Source: Nitrosopumilaceae archaeon (GTDB lineage Archaea; Thermoproteota; Nitrososphaeria; Nitrososphaerales; Nitrosopumilaceae). Taken from it: 34,227 nt of DNA. Location of the stretch: the NCBI GenBank assembly GCA_022823825.1, contig JAJEHG010000057.1, forward strand, positions 1 to 34,227, in the 5' to 3' direction. This document shows positions 6,938 through 14,748 of this stretch, one piece after another. Below the pieces are notes generated by a model. The model made no database searches. It was given only the letters and a program-made list of their open reading frames with translations, and was not told the DNA's origin. Every line of letters starts with the position of its first letter. Positions within the stretch are counted from its first letter, which is position 1. The translations under genes were made by a program, and so were the position numbers.

Positions 6938-7941
6938 TCTGCCAAAAGCGACCCTGCCACGTCCTTTGCAAAGTATGTGACTATTATGTCGGCGCCCGCC
7001 CTCTTTATGGAGTGGAGCATCTCAAGGGCAATCTGCGCACCGTCCACGTATCCGGCGGCGGCCGCCGCCCTGACGAGCGCGTACTCGCCGGAGACGCTGA
7101 ATGCGGCGACCGGCAGATCAAGGCGCCTGCGCGCCTCGGCCACCAAGTCAAGGTACGCGAGGGCCGGCTTGATCATTACAATGTCCGCGCCCTCCTCCAC
7201 GTCGGACTCGATCTCCTGCATGGCCTCGCGGGCGTTGGTGTACGGCATCTGGTACGTCGACCTGTCGCCAAACTGCGGGGCGCACTCGGCCGCGTCACGG
7301 AACGGCGAGTAGAATACGGAGCGGTGCTTTGCAGAGTGCGGCATAATCAGCACGTCGGAGAACCCCGAGTCGTCAAGGGCCGTCCGGATTGCAGACACCT
7401 GCCCGTCCATCATTGCCGACGGCGAGACGACGTCGACGCCGGACTCTGCCTGGCTGACGGCGATCTTGGCAAGCACCTCCAGGCTCGGATCGTTGTCTAT
7501 GGCGGGGCTGCCCCCTCCTCCACGGCCAGGGCCGTCGCGGACGATGCCGCAGTGCCCAGACGAGGTATACTGGCACATGCAGACGTCGGACATTATCACG
7601 ATGTCATCGCCAAAGGCCTGCCTCACCTCAGAGACGGCCCGCTGCACGATCCCGTCCCTGTCAAACGCGGAGCTTCCCGCATCGTCCTTTGACGAGGGGA
7701 CGCCGAACAGCATGATGGCAGGGATGCCGGCGCCCTTGATCGACTCGACCTCCCCCGTTACGTCCGACAGCGGCAGGCGCTGTATGCCGGGCATCGACTT
7801 TACCGTTACGCGCTCGTCAATCCCCTCCTGTACCAGTACGGGGCATACCAAGTCAGACGGCAGAAGCGTGGTCTCCCTGATCATGCTGCGCATCTTTTCG
7901 GTTTTTCGCAGCCTGCGCAGACGTCGTGTGGGAAACCGCAT
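6934..7941 (-). CDS. hemB: Delta-aminolevulinic acid dehydratase (porphobilinogen synthase)
   Basis: A 335-residue enzyme that condenses two 5-aminolevulinate molecules to porphobilinogen. Seen are the zinc-type cysteine triad DVCMCQYTSSGHCG (C121, C123, C131), the first catalytic lysine region PHSAKHRS (near 205, followed by FYSPFRDA), and the Schiff-base lysine in VMIKPALAYLD (near 258). The triad predicts a Zn2+-dependent enzyme. A Gly-rich insertion (about residues 137-144) sits in the loop just after the zinc motif. The start MRFPTRRLRRLR at 7941 matches the usual N-terminus and has a TATA-like box 29 bp upstream. It is followed, with ATGA overlap, by the small gene at 6626-6937. Confidence 0.95.
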   Translation of the reverse strand: MRFPTRRLRRLRKTEKMRSMIRETTLLPSDLVCPVLVQEGIDERVTVKSMPGIQRLPLSDVTGEVESIKGAGIPAIMLFGVPSSKDDAGSSAFDRDGIVQRAVSEVRQAFGDDIVIMSDVCMCQYTSSGHCGIVRDGPGRGGGGSPAIDNDPSLEVLAKIAVSQAESGVDVVSPSAMMDGQVSAIRTALDDSGFSDVLIMPHSAKHRSVFYSPFRDAAECAPQFGDRSTYQMPYTNAREAMQEIESDVEEGADIVMIKPALAYLDLVAEARRRLDLPVAAFSVSGEYALVRAAAAAGYVDGAQIALEMLHSIKRAGADIIVTYFAKDVAGSLLAE

Positions 7942-7965
7942 TATGCCTTGTGGCGTGAGCAACAA

Positions 7966-7975
7966 GATATAATCC
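7966..7975 (-). promoter_or_regulatory. TATA box for hemB
   Basis: The minus strand reads GGATTATATC about 29 bp before the hemB ATG (7941). Confidence 0.55.
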
Positions 7976-8159
7976 TAGTGAGAATCGCGGGCGGCGGCGG
8001 GGCGTGCCTTGACGACCCCCGCGTATGGCGCAGGGGCGGCAAGGGACAGGCCGCGCCCATGCGGCAGGCGCACGGGCACATTTGCGAGCCGCCTGCCTTT
8101 GGGGGGGGGCGGCCAAATGCGGCAGGGTTCCAGATGTCGCGTGTGAAAGGTGGCCCGCG

Positions 8160-9530
8160 TCAGTCGTTCGAGGAGGGGTCGTTTGAGTCAGGGTCGCTGG
8201 CGCCGGCCGAAGTGGAGGCGTCGGCATCGGCCTCACCGTCATTGCCGCCTCCGTAGTCAAACAGCCTGCCTGCAAGCGCAATCACGCCAGAGTCGCCGCG
8301 CTCAGAGGCCTTGCGCAGGTTGTTGATCGGGGGGGATACGATGCTCTCCACTATCTCGCGCGTCAGGCTGTCGATTATGCTTATACGCTCCGGATCTGTC
8401 TCGTCGAGCGCGCGTACCGCCTTTTGGAGCTCCTTCTCCCGCAGGGCGTCGATCTTCTTGAACACGTGCTCGGCTATGGGCTCCGCGGCAAGTCGCCTTA
8501 CAGACGCCTCCAGTACGCCGACCTCCTCCTTTATTGCGTCCTCGATGGCCCTGGCCTTGCCGGCCCTGGCCGTCAGGTTCTTTTCCACCATCTCAGATAT
8601 CTGATCCAGGTTCATCAGCTTGACGCCGGGCAACGTCGCGACCCGCTCGTCGACTGTGCGCGGGTTTGAGAGGTCGAGGATCATCATGCCGCGGCGGAGA
8701 TGGCCGTCCTGTCCGTTGCTGCCGCCCGTACGTCCGGCCGAGATCGCCTGCGATATCTTCTCAAACGTCACAAGCGAGTACGGGGCGGTGGTGGCAACGA
8801 ACATCGCGTCATACCCGGTAAACCCGGACAGAACCTCCTCAAAGCGCACCGGGGAGCCCCCCAGCGACTCGCAAAACGCCCTTGCACGGCCCAGGGTCCT
8901 GCTCGTGACGTCAAACGCGTACCCCCTGCGCAGGAGCGACTTTGCAACGAGGGTCGAGACCTCGCCCGTTCCGATAAGCAGTATCCTTTTTGACTTCATG
9001 TCGTCGATGTTCTCCTCGGCGAGCCGGACCGCCATCGAGCCGACGGAGATGCCCCCCCTGCCGATCCCCGTGCTGCTGCGTATCCTAGTGCCGATCCGTA
9101 TCGCCTTGTCAAATATCGTGTTCAGGTAGCGGCCCGACGAGCGGGTCTTGCGCGCCTCGGCAATGGAGCTCTTTATCTGGCCCAGTATCTGCTCCTCCCC
9201 GAGCACCATCGAGTCCAGCCCCGACGTGAGCTTGAGAAGGTGGCGCAGCGCCTCGTCGTCCTCGGACATCTCAAGGTTCTCATCAAACGCAACCTCGTCG
9301 AGTCCCGTAAGGGAGGCCCACGTCCGTTTCAGCCGCTCGGTCCCCCCGGGGCCCGTACGCGCAAAGAGCTCCACCCTGTTGCACGTCTGTATTATCACGC
9401 ACTCGTCGAGATCAGAGTGCAGCCGGAACTGCTCGTACGCGTCGCCCACGTCCCGTATGGCGAACCGCTCAAGCACGTGTATGGGCGAGTTGTGAAACGT
9501 GACGCGCGCATTGATGATCCTTTGCCTCAC
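8160..9530 (-). CDS. hemA: Glutamyl-tRNA reductase
   Basis: A 456-residue NADPH-dependent enzyme converting glutamyl-tRNA to glutamate-1-semialdehyde, the first committed C5-pathway step. The catalytic cysteine is C50 in QTCNRVE. The GLDSMVLGEEQILGQ substrate-binding stretch lies near 105-120, the Rossmann motif IGTGEVSTLVAKSLL near 187-200, and a long helical dimerisation domain follows to about 420. The tail (about 430-456) is a low-complexity Asp/Ser/Asn-rich stretch absent from most homologues, and a short Gly-rich insertion (GRTGGSNGQDG) interrupts the nucleotide domain. Translation starts at GTG 9530, overlapping the preceding gene's stop (GTGA), so it is coupled to the precorrin-2 dehydrogenase gene. 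Confidence 0.95.
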   Translation of the reverse strand: MRQRIINARVTFHNSPIHVLERFAIRDVGDAYEQFRLHSDLDECVIIQTCNRVELFARTGPGGTERLKRTWASLTGLDEVAFDENLEMSEDDEALRHLLKLTSGLDSMVLGEEQILGQIKSSIAEARKTRSSGRYLNTIFDKAIRIGTRIRSSTGIGRGGISVGSMAVRLAEENIDDMKSKRILLIGTGEVSTLVAKSLLRRGYAFDVTSRTLGRARAFCESLGGSPVRFEEVLSGFTGYDAMFVATTAPYSLVTFEKISQAISAGRTGGSNGQDGHLRRGMMILDLSNPRTVDERVATLPGVKLMNLDQISEMVEKNLTARAGKARAIEDAIKEEVGVLEASVRRLAAEPIAEHVFKKIDALREKELQKAVRALDETDPERISIIDSLTREIVESIVSPPINNLRKASERGDSGVIALAGRLFDYGGGNDGEADADASTSAGASDPDSNDPSSND

Positions 9531-10186
9531 GTTTTGTCACCCCGCAGCATGGACATTGCACGCTCTTCGGCCTCACCAAGCCGCCCGTCTCTTATTAACC
9601 GATCAACGGTCCTGTCGGCCATCACGGCCTCCAGCAGGCGTCTGCGCTCTGCCTGCGTCTTTATGGCGGTCTTGGCGGCGCGCCGCACCGCGTCCTGTAT
9701 GCGCATGTGCGCCACCTCGCGGGGGGTGATCACGTCGCGGAGCACGGACTCGGCCCTCTGGCGTATCTGCTTTGAGACGGCAGGGCTCCGGCCCCCCGTG
9801 GACACTGCAACTGTTATTCCCCCCTCGATACGCATGACCGACGGGTGGGAAAAGTCGCTCAGGGCAGAATCGTCGGACCTGTATCCGAGGATGCCCCTTG
9901 AGCGGGCAGCGGAGACCGTCATGCCGTTGACTTTTGGATCGTCTGTTGCGGCAACCACGACTGACGGCTTGTACCGGTCAAGAAACGAGCCGTCTTCCAC
10001 GTCGCGCTCCTCCAGGGCAATGGCGCCGTCCGCGGACCATTTTCTGATCGCGTCTGATGCAGAGGCGGACAGCACCACGATGCGGCGGCAGTCCTCCTGC
10101 AAGAGCGCACCGACCCGCCGCTCTGCCTGGGTGCCGCCCCCTATCACCACCACCGTCCTGTCCGTCATGTCAAGATCTATTATCAC
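9527..10186 (-). CDS. Precorrin-2 dehydrogenase / sirohydrochlorin ferrochelatase-like
   Basis: A 219-residue protein like the N-terminal half of CysG and yeast Met8: an NAD-dependent enzyme oxidising precorrin-2 to sirohydrochlorin, possibly also inserting iron. It has a Rossmann start RTVVVIGGGTQAERRV (about 9-24), a KPSVVVAATDDPKVN segment (about 73-87), and the family-specific ITVAVSTGGRSPAVSKQIR motif (about 124-142). The C-terminal helical part is shorter than in CysG. It begins at GTG 10186, which sits 27 bp from a TATA box, implying a leaderless GTG start; ATG 10168 is an alternative. It is co-transcribed with hemA, which makes sense for siroheme and heme supply. Confidence 0.9.
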   Translation of the reverse strand: MIIDLDMTDRTVVVIGGGTQAERRVGALLQEDCRRIVVLSASASDAIRKWSADGAIALEERDVEDGSFLDRYKPSVVVAATDDPKVNGMTVSAARSRGILGYRSDDSALSDFSHPSVMRIEGGITVAVSTGGRSPAVSKQIRQRAESVLRDVITPREVAHMRIQDAVRRAAKTAIKTQAERRRLLEAVMADRTVDRLIRDGRLGEAEERAMSMLRGDKT

Positions 10187-10207
10187 GGTGTGTGGTGGCG
10201 GGCCTGA

Positions 10208-10219
10208 GTTATTTATTTA
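10208..10219 (-). promoter_or_regulatory. TATA box for the precorrin-2 dehydrogenase-hemA operon
   Basis: AT-rich sequence reading GTAAATAAATAA on the minus strand, centred about 27 bp before GTG 10186, within very GC-rich surroundings. Confidence 0.6.
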
Positions 10220-10425
10220 CAGCCGAACGGCGTGCCGGTGCGGCCTGTGCGCCGCGCGTGCTGCCCCGTGCCTGCCATCCACTGCCTGTACGCGGCGGCG
10301 GCGGCGGCGCGGCCGGTTGCAGGCCCGCAACGCGTACGGGGTGCTAGGGAGGGGAGGGGAGCGGCAGGCGCAGGGCGCGCGGCCACGGCCGCCCGCGCGC
10401 AGGCATGACATGCGGCATGGCTACA

Positions 10426-10434
10426 CTTTTAATC
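10426..10434 (+). promoter_or_regulatory. Probable TATA box for the siroheme decarboxylase gene
   Basis: CTTTTAATC lies about 41 bp before ATG 10471, predicting a short leader of about 15 nt or use of an earlier in-frame start. Confidence 0.45.
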
Positions 10435-10470
10435 AATATCATGCAACGGCGCCCGTTGACAGGCGACGCG

Positions 10471-11529
10471 ATGGACAGCCTTGACATGGAGCTGCTAAAC
10501 GAGATCCAGTGGACGTTCCCTCTGGTGAGCCGCCCGTTCGACGCCATGGCGGAAAAGTTCGGCGTCACCCCCGACGCCATAAAGGACAGGCTAGTCGGCC
10601 TCAAAAAGTCCGGCGTACTGAGGCAGCTGAGCGCCATATTTGACACCCGCCGGCTCGGATACACGAGCTCGCTTGTGGCCATGGACATAGAGCCCGGGCG
10701 CCTCGAGCATGTGGCAAAACAGATAAACCGCCATCCGGGCGTGAGCCACAACTATGAGAGAGACCACGAGTTCAACCTGTGGTTTACGCTGGCAGTCCCC
10801 CCCGGCTCGAGCCTCAAGGACGAGCTTGACAAGTTTGCGGGCCTCGGCGGCATCCGCAGGGTCAGGATGCTGCCAACCCTGCAGCTCTTCAAGATCGGCG
10901 TAAAGCTCGACATGGTAGACGACAAAAAGCACGAGGTCGCCCCCACCGAAAAAAAGAAGGAGATCAGAAACGTCGGGTTTGAGCCGACTGAGCGCGACAA
11001 GGAGTTTGTAAGGGAGCTCCAAAAGGACATGGACATAATAGACGAGCCGTTTGCCAAGGCCGCGGAAAACCTGGGCGTGACAGAAGACGAGCTGTTCGAG
11101 AAGATGAAATGGTACGAGGAGATCGGCGTAATGAGGAGGTTTGCGGCCATACTCAGGCACAGGCAGGCGGGATTTTCCGCAAACGGCATGATCGTGTGGA
11201 AGGTCCCGGAGGGGCGCATAGCAGAGGTCGGCGCAAAGCTGGGCGCGTTTCCGCAGGTCAGCCACTGCTATGAGAGGCCCACCTACAAGGACTGGCCCTA
11301 CAACGTGTTTTCCATGATACACTGCAAGACAGAGTCCGAGGCGCGCGACATGGCGCGGCAGATACAGGGCCAGGTAGGGGTCGACGAGTACACCATACTG
11401 TTCAGCTCAAGGGAGTTCAAAAAGACGCGCGTAGAGTATTTCGTAGAGCACGAGTTCAGGCCGGACGCGGGGGATGCGGCACGGGCCGGGGAGCTGGAAA
11501 GCGAGATGCTCAGCGCCCCGCGGCCCTGA
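10471..11529 (+). CDS. Fused siroheme decarboxylase (AhbA-AhbB type)
   Basis: A 352-residue protein made of two Lrp/AsnC-like halves, each a helix-turn-helix followed by a RAM-like domain. The hallmark of siroheme decarboxylases rather than Lrp regulators is seen in both halves: HNYERDHEFNLWFTL (93-107), typical of AhbA/NirD, and HCYERPTYKDWPYNVFSMIH (265-284), typical of AhbB/NirL. A charged linker (about 148-170, with DDKKHEVAPTEKKKE) joins them. The enzyme decarboxylates siroheme to didecarboxysiroheme in the alternative archaeal heme route (then AhbC and AhbD, not in this window). I start at ATG 10471, where the HTH homology begins; in-frame ATGs lie upstream at 10441 and 10417. Divergent from hemA and its partner, so both strands of this locus serve tetrapyrrole synthesis. 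Confidence 0.85.
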   Translation: MDSLDMELLNEIQWTFPLVSRPFDAMAEKFGVTPDAIKDRLVGLKKSGVLRQLSAIFDTRRLGYTSSLVAMDIEPGRLEHVAKQINRHPGVSHNYERDHEFNLWFTLAVPPGSSLKDELDKFAGLGGIRRVRMLPTLQLFKIGVKLDMVDDKKHEVAPTEKKKEIRNVGFEPTERDKEFVRELQKDMDIIDEPFAKAAENLGVTEDELFEKMKWYEEIGVMRRFAAILRHRQAGFSANGMIVWKVPEGRIAEVGAKLGAFPQVSHCYERPTYKDWPYNVFSMIHCKTESEARDMARQIQGQVGVDEYTILFSSREFKKTRVEYFVEHEFRPDAGDAARAGELESEMLSAPRP

Positions 11530-11557
11530 GGACCGGCGGTCCCCCACCACCCTAGGA

Positions 11558-11953
11558 TCACTCGTTTGGGTCGTGCCCCACCACGTGCACGCTGCACAGG
11601 TACTGGTCGTTCATGTGGCAGTAAAAGTCAGAGGGGCAGCTGCATGCGGCACACCGGGGCCTCTGATCGGCGCCCGACAGCGCGGTGTGGTAGCTTTTGC
11701 GCGGCGCCGCAGTTGCGGGCCTACTGTATATGCGCGTCAACCTTGCATAGTACTCGGCTTCCGCTGCGCTGAGCGGCTCGTCTGCGCGCACCTTTCTGGC
11801 AATCTTGTCCCACTTTTTTGGGCGGCCTATGCGGGCGCCGCTCAGCTGCCTTATGGCGCCAAGCATTGCGTCGCGCCTCGGTTCGGATGGCGACGGCGAA
11901 GGCGAAGATGTCGGCCTCTGCTGCTGTTGCCGCCGACGCACCCTGTCCGTCAT
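11558..11953 (-). CDS. Cys/His-rich small protein, probable zinc binder
   Basis: A 131-residue protein I cannot assign. Residues 1-28 are disordered and rich in Gln, Ser and Pro. A basic stretch RIGRPKKWDKIARKVRADEP (41-60), reminiscent of an AT-hook-like GRPKK, precedes a helical part with SAAEAEYYARL. The C-terminus has clustered metal ligands C101, C104, C106, C112, H113, C120, H123 and H127, able to form one or two zinc sites. Its ATG lies 6 nt after the aldo/keto reductase stop, so the two are probably co-transcribed. A DNA- or RNA-binding role is inferred from the basic segment and putative finger only. Confidence 0.7.
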   Translation of the reverse strand: MTDRVRRRQQQQRPTSSPSPSPSEPRRDAMLGAIRQLSGARIGRPKKWDKIARKVRADEPLSAAEAEYYARLTRIYSRPATAAPRKSYHTALSGADQRPRCAACSCPSDFYCHMNDQYLCSVHVVGHDPNE

Positions 11954-11959
11954 CTCCCC

Positions 11960-12967
11960 TCAGTCCGCGCCTGCCGCCGGGACGGTCGCCTTTAGCTCGT
12001 ACTCTGGCCACGTGTCGTACAGCGCGCCGATTGCGCGCATGTCGGATTCCGGTACATACCTGCCGTCGGCCATGCCCGCGTAAGCGTCAATCTCGTCAAG
12101 CTCGGTCATCGTGGGCAGGACGGACGCAAACCCGCTCTTGCTCATTACAAACTTCATTGCAAGCTCCGTGATTGTCAAGCCGTTCCGGTCCGCAATGGGC
12201 CTGAGCTGCTCTACCTTTTGGAGCGACGCCTTTATCCACTGGCCCTTGCGCACCGAACGGTGGTCCTTTTCGTCTATCTTGGTGTCCGCGTTCACCTTGC
12301 CTGTCAGTATGCCGGAGGCCTCAGGCACCCTTACCAGGACGCCCACGTCAGCCTCCTCTGCGCGCCGCATCAGCTCGTTTCCGGGGGTCTGCTCCAGTAT
12401 GTTGTATACTGTCTGGACCGCGGATACGCACGGGCGCTCCATGGCCTCCAGCCCCTCGGCGGTCCAGCCTATGGCGGGCCCCAGCGCCACCTGGCACGTC
12501 CTGGCCAGGCCGTCTGACACCATGGACTCGAGCGTTCCAAAGACGGAGTCGTCGCGGATGTGGTGCAGCTTCGGGTTGTGCAGGCCGTACATGTCCACGT
12601 GGTCCGTCTGCAGCCTATCCAGGCTCGCCCTTAGCGCGCGCTTGGCAAAGTCCGCGCCAAAGCACTGCGGCAGCTCGGAGTGTCCGATCTGCTCCACACC
12701 TGCAAAGTCATAGCCGAACTTTGTGGATATTACGACCTCGTCCCGCATACCCGCAAACGCCCGTCCGATCAGCCTCTCGCTCTTGCCCTTGCCGTACATG
12801 TCGCCGGTCTCAAAAAAGTTGATCCCCGCGTCGTACGCCTTTTTGAGCATCCTCAGGGCCTCGTCCTCCTCTATCTTCCTGCCCCACCAGTCGAGCGCGA
12901 TTGCCCACGCGCCGAAGCCCAGTTCGGAGACCTTGATGTCTGATCTGCCGAGCCTGTTGTACCTCAT
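11960..12967 (-). CDS. Aldo/keto reductase
   Basis: A 335-residue (beta/alpha)8 oxidoreductase of the AKR superfamily, using NADPH to reduce carbonyl substrates; the substrate is unknown. Family features are LGRSDIKVSELGFGAWAI at the start, NFFETGDMYGKGKSE (50-64), K83 in ISTKFG, the LHNP histidine (about 150), and the C-terminal LTITELAMKFVMS and LPTM segments. In the usual catalytic tetrad Asp-Tyr-Lys-His, the aspartate position appears to be Glu (E53), with Tyr58, Lys83 and His present. It has a TATA box 26 bp before its ATG. The downstream Cys/His-rich gene follows after 6 nt. Confidence 0.9.
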   Translation of the reverse strand: MRYNRLGRSDIKVSELGFGAWAIALDWWGRKIEEDEALRMLKKAYDAGINFFETGDMYGKGKSERLIGRAFAGMRDEVVISTKFGYDFAGVEQIGHSELPQCFGADFAKRALRASLDRLQTDHVDMYGLHNPKLHHIRDDSVFGTLESMVSDGLARTCQVALGPAIGWTAEGLEAMERPCVSAVQTVYNILEQTPGNELMRRAEEADVGVLVRVPEASGILTGKVNADTKIDEKDHRSVRKGQWIKASLQKVEQLRPIADRNGLTITELAMKFVMSKSGFASVLPTMTELDEIDAYAGMADGRYVPESDMRAIGALYDTWPEYELKATVPAAGAD

Positions 12968-12987
12968 GATGATGGGCAGGCGGGATA

Positions 12988-12998
12988 GAAAATTTATG
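12988..12998 (-). promoter_or_regulatory. TATA box for the aldo/keto reductase gene
   Basis: The minus strand reads ACATAAATTTT-type sequence centred about 26 bp before ATG 12967. Confidence 0.6.
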
Positions 12999-13120
12999 TC
13001 TACCCCGCTGCCGCCTCTGCTGCCAGTCGCCCCGGCATGCGGCTGCGCAGGCCGTCAGCACAGCCTGACGCGCGCAGACGGGCCGTCTACAAACGCAAAA
13101 GGGGCACGAAGCGGGCCGCG

Positions 13121-13846
13121 TCATCCCAGGCTGGAGATCAGCGGAAGAATCTCCTTTCTGACGCACACTATCATGGGGACGTCGTTCTTTACATACGAGG
13201 AGACCTGCGTCTCGCGCAGGTCCATTATCAAATCCTGAAAGTCCCGCACGTCGTCCACCTCAAAGGCCAGCATAAAGTCATGGTCGTGGATTCCAAACGA
13301 GTACGTGGTGTTCAGCACGATCTGCGGATACCGGCGGCTGACTGCGATGTGCTCGTCCATTATCTCCTGGCGCTTTGCCTGCGGCAGCAGGTACCACTCG
13401 CGGGTCTTTGTAAACGGGTACACGACAACGTACTTTTTGGGCGGGTCGCCGGCCACAAACCCCTGCGGCCCCGCGCCCGGCGCGTATACGGAGGGCCGGG
13501 TGCACGACAGGTACGTCCGGGACGGTATGATATACTTGCCAAAGACCGTTCCGTACAGGCGCTCTGTCGCCGCCTGGATCTCGTCTACCGTGCGGGCGGC
13601 AAACCACAGCAGAAAGTCCGCGTCGTCGCGGAGCCCGACGGTCGAGTACGAGCGGTAGGACACGCCCGTATAGTCCAGTATGTTCTTGACCTCCTTTGCC
13701 GACTCCTCCTTTGCGAGGTCCGCCATCCACCGCCACTTGGCGTCAAGCTTGTAAAACGAGAATCCGAAATAGTACTGGTCGGCCGAGGACTGCGCGGGAT
13801 CAGGTGCGGCGGCGCCGTCGTGGCTGCCATGGCTGTTGTCTGACAC
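13121..13846 (-). CDS. Chlorite dismutase / HemQ-family heme protein
   Basis: A 241-residue protein of the Cld superfamily (dimeric alpha/beta barrels; members include chlorite dismutase and coproheme decarboxylase HemQ). Seen are YYFGFSFYKLDAKWRWM near the start, VVVYPFTKTREWYLLP (the YPF Tyr is the conserved position), a RQEIMDEHIAVSRRYP helix carrying the likely proximal His, and YSFGIHDHDFMLAFEVDD. By eye, neither the distal Arg of true chlorite dismutases nor the HemQ Gln is obvious just before that last strand, so activity is uncertain. The start is set at GTG 13846 because a strong TATA box lies 25 bp upstream; an in-frame extension to GTG 13918 would place this TATA box inside the gene. 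Several tetrapyrrole genes lie close by. Confidence 0.85.
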   Translation of the reverse strand: MSDNSHGSHDGAAAPDPAQSSADQYYFGFSFYKLDAKWRWMADLAKEESAKEVKNILDYTGVSYRSYSTVGLRDDADFLLWFAARTVDEIQAATERLYGTVFGKYIIPSRTYLSCTRPSVYAPGAGPQGFVAGDPPKKYVVVYPFTKTREWYLLPQAKRQEIMDEHIAVSRRYPQIVLNTTYSFGIHDHDFMLAFEVDDVRDFQDLIMDLRETQVSSYVKNDVPMIVCVRKEILPLISSLG

Positions 13847-13865
13847 AAGCTGTGTCCCAAGGGTC

Positions 13866-13876
13866 CGTTTAAAAAG
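13866..13876 (-). promoter_or_regulatory. TATA box for the Cld/HemQ-family gene
   Basis: The minus strand reads CTTTTTAAACG, centred 25 bp before GTG 13846. It decides the start of that gene. Confidence 0.6.
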
Positions 13877-13948
13877 TCTGACATCCCGCGTCTTGGATGC
13901 CTGTCCCATGTGTGTCACGGATTCGGCAGCGTCAGGAAGCCGATGGCA

Positions 13949-13984
13949 TTAGGACGGCGTCGTTAGGACGGCGTCGTTAGGACG
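13949..13984. repeat. Tandem 14-bp repeat, 2.5 copies
   Basis: TTAGGACGGCGTCG occurs exactly at 13949-13962 and 13963-13976, followed by TTAGGACG. It lies upstream of the Cld/HemQ-family gene and downstream of the membrane-protein gene; it could be an operator array or replication slippage. Confidence 0.6.
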
Positions 13985-14013
13985 TGCAGCACGGCAAAGG
14001 CGGCGCGCCGGGA

Positions 14014-14637
14014 TCAGCGGCCGGACGACCAGTCATCAAACTTGTTGATGCTCTGCTGCCGCCTCATGTCCACAAGAAAGATGACGATTCCCGCAACCAT
14101 TACGATCAGCCCCGCTATTAGCGCCGCGCCCGCTATAACGAGCGGAAAGATCAGCTTGTTGAGCGGCGAGTCGGGATCCGCAAACATGTCCGAATTCTCC
14201 GGATCCTCGGAGAACATTACGGTTACCGTAACCGGCTCGGGGCCGGTGTTTGTTACCTCAATTTCCACAGAACCTGCCCTGGCCTGCTCTATGGCCTCAA
14301 ACGCTATCTCATCGACTAGGGCGGACCGGCCGTACGCGTCCCCCGAGGGGCCGTACGCTGCAATCGACAGGGAGTCGCCGGGCTCATAATCCGTCATGTG
14401 GACGGCCCATATGACGGGAACGCCGTCTGACTCCACCGCAAAGGATACGCGCTCAGTGGCGCCCGGTATGATCGTCATCTCGCCCGTAATCCTGTCGAAC
14501 ATGCCCTCGAAGATGGACGGCACGTCAAACCCCGCCGGCCCCATAAAGGTGGACTCGGCAACCGAGTTTGCGGCCAGGAGCGACACGCCGAACAGTACCG
14601 TCCCGGCGCAGGCCGTATAGAGTCCGCGCTTTTTCAT
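14014..14637 (-). CDS. Membrane-anchored extracytoplasmic protein, function unknown
   Basis: A 207-residue protein with an N-terminal signal/anchor (MKKRGLYTACAGTVLFGVSL...), an extracytoplasmic beta-rich middle (about 30-160, with SVEIEVTNTGPEPVTVTVMF like an immunoglobulin-type sandwich), then one transmembrane helix (about 165-192: LIFPLVIAGAALIAGLIVMV) and a short cytoplasmic tail (MRRQQSINKFDDWSSGR). I know of no defined function. I start at ATG 14637 as it begins a classical signal sequence and has an AT-rich promoter element 28 bp upstream; a TTG start at 14655 is possible. The layout suggests a surface or quasi-periplasmic sensor or adaptor. Confidence 0.75.
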   Translation of the reverse strand: MKKRGLYTACAGTVLFGVSLLAANSVAESTFMGPAGFDVPSIFEGMFDRITGEMTIIPGATERVSFAVESDGVPVIWAVHMTDYEPGDSLSIAAYGPSGDAYGRSALVDEIAFEAIEQARAGSVEIEVTNTGPEPVTVTVMFSEDPENSDMFADPDSPLNKLIFPLVIAGAALIAGLIVMVAGIVIFLVDMRRQQSINKFDDWSSGR

Positions 14638-14659
14638 CGTTGGGCGCACCGCCAATCTT

Positions 14660-14669
14660 ACATTAATGT
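14660..14669 (-). promoter_or_regulatory. Possible TATA element for the membrane-anchored protein
   Basis: ACATTAATGT-like sequence about 28 bp before ATG 14637; a weak match. Confidence 0.4.
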
Positions 14670-14748
14670 CTAGGGTTTCTCACGCAAAACGGCGCGGGCA
14701 GAGCCGCCTGCGCGTATACGCGGCGTAGAGGCTGAGGCCGCAGCCGCG

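Noticed and set aside
10288..10316. CGG repeat as a regulatory element
   Set aside because: It lies in an intergenic GC-rich stretch with no phase or symmetry; a simple microsatellite is enough.
9240..10484. 414-codon open frame on the plus strand across hemA and its upstream gene
   Set aside because: It is antisense to two clear enzyme genes and has no family features; GC-rich third positions create long shadow frames here.
10471..11529. Lrp/AsnC transcription regulator
   Set aside because: The fold is shared, but the HNY...NLWF and HCY...WPYN motifs and two fused halves fit siroheme decarboxylase.
13037..13843. 268-codon plus-strand open frame over the Cld-family gene
   Set aside because: Antisense shadow; the minus strand has the family motifs and a TATA box.
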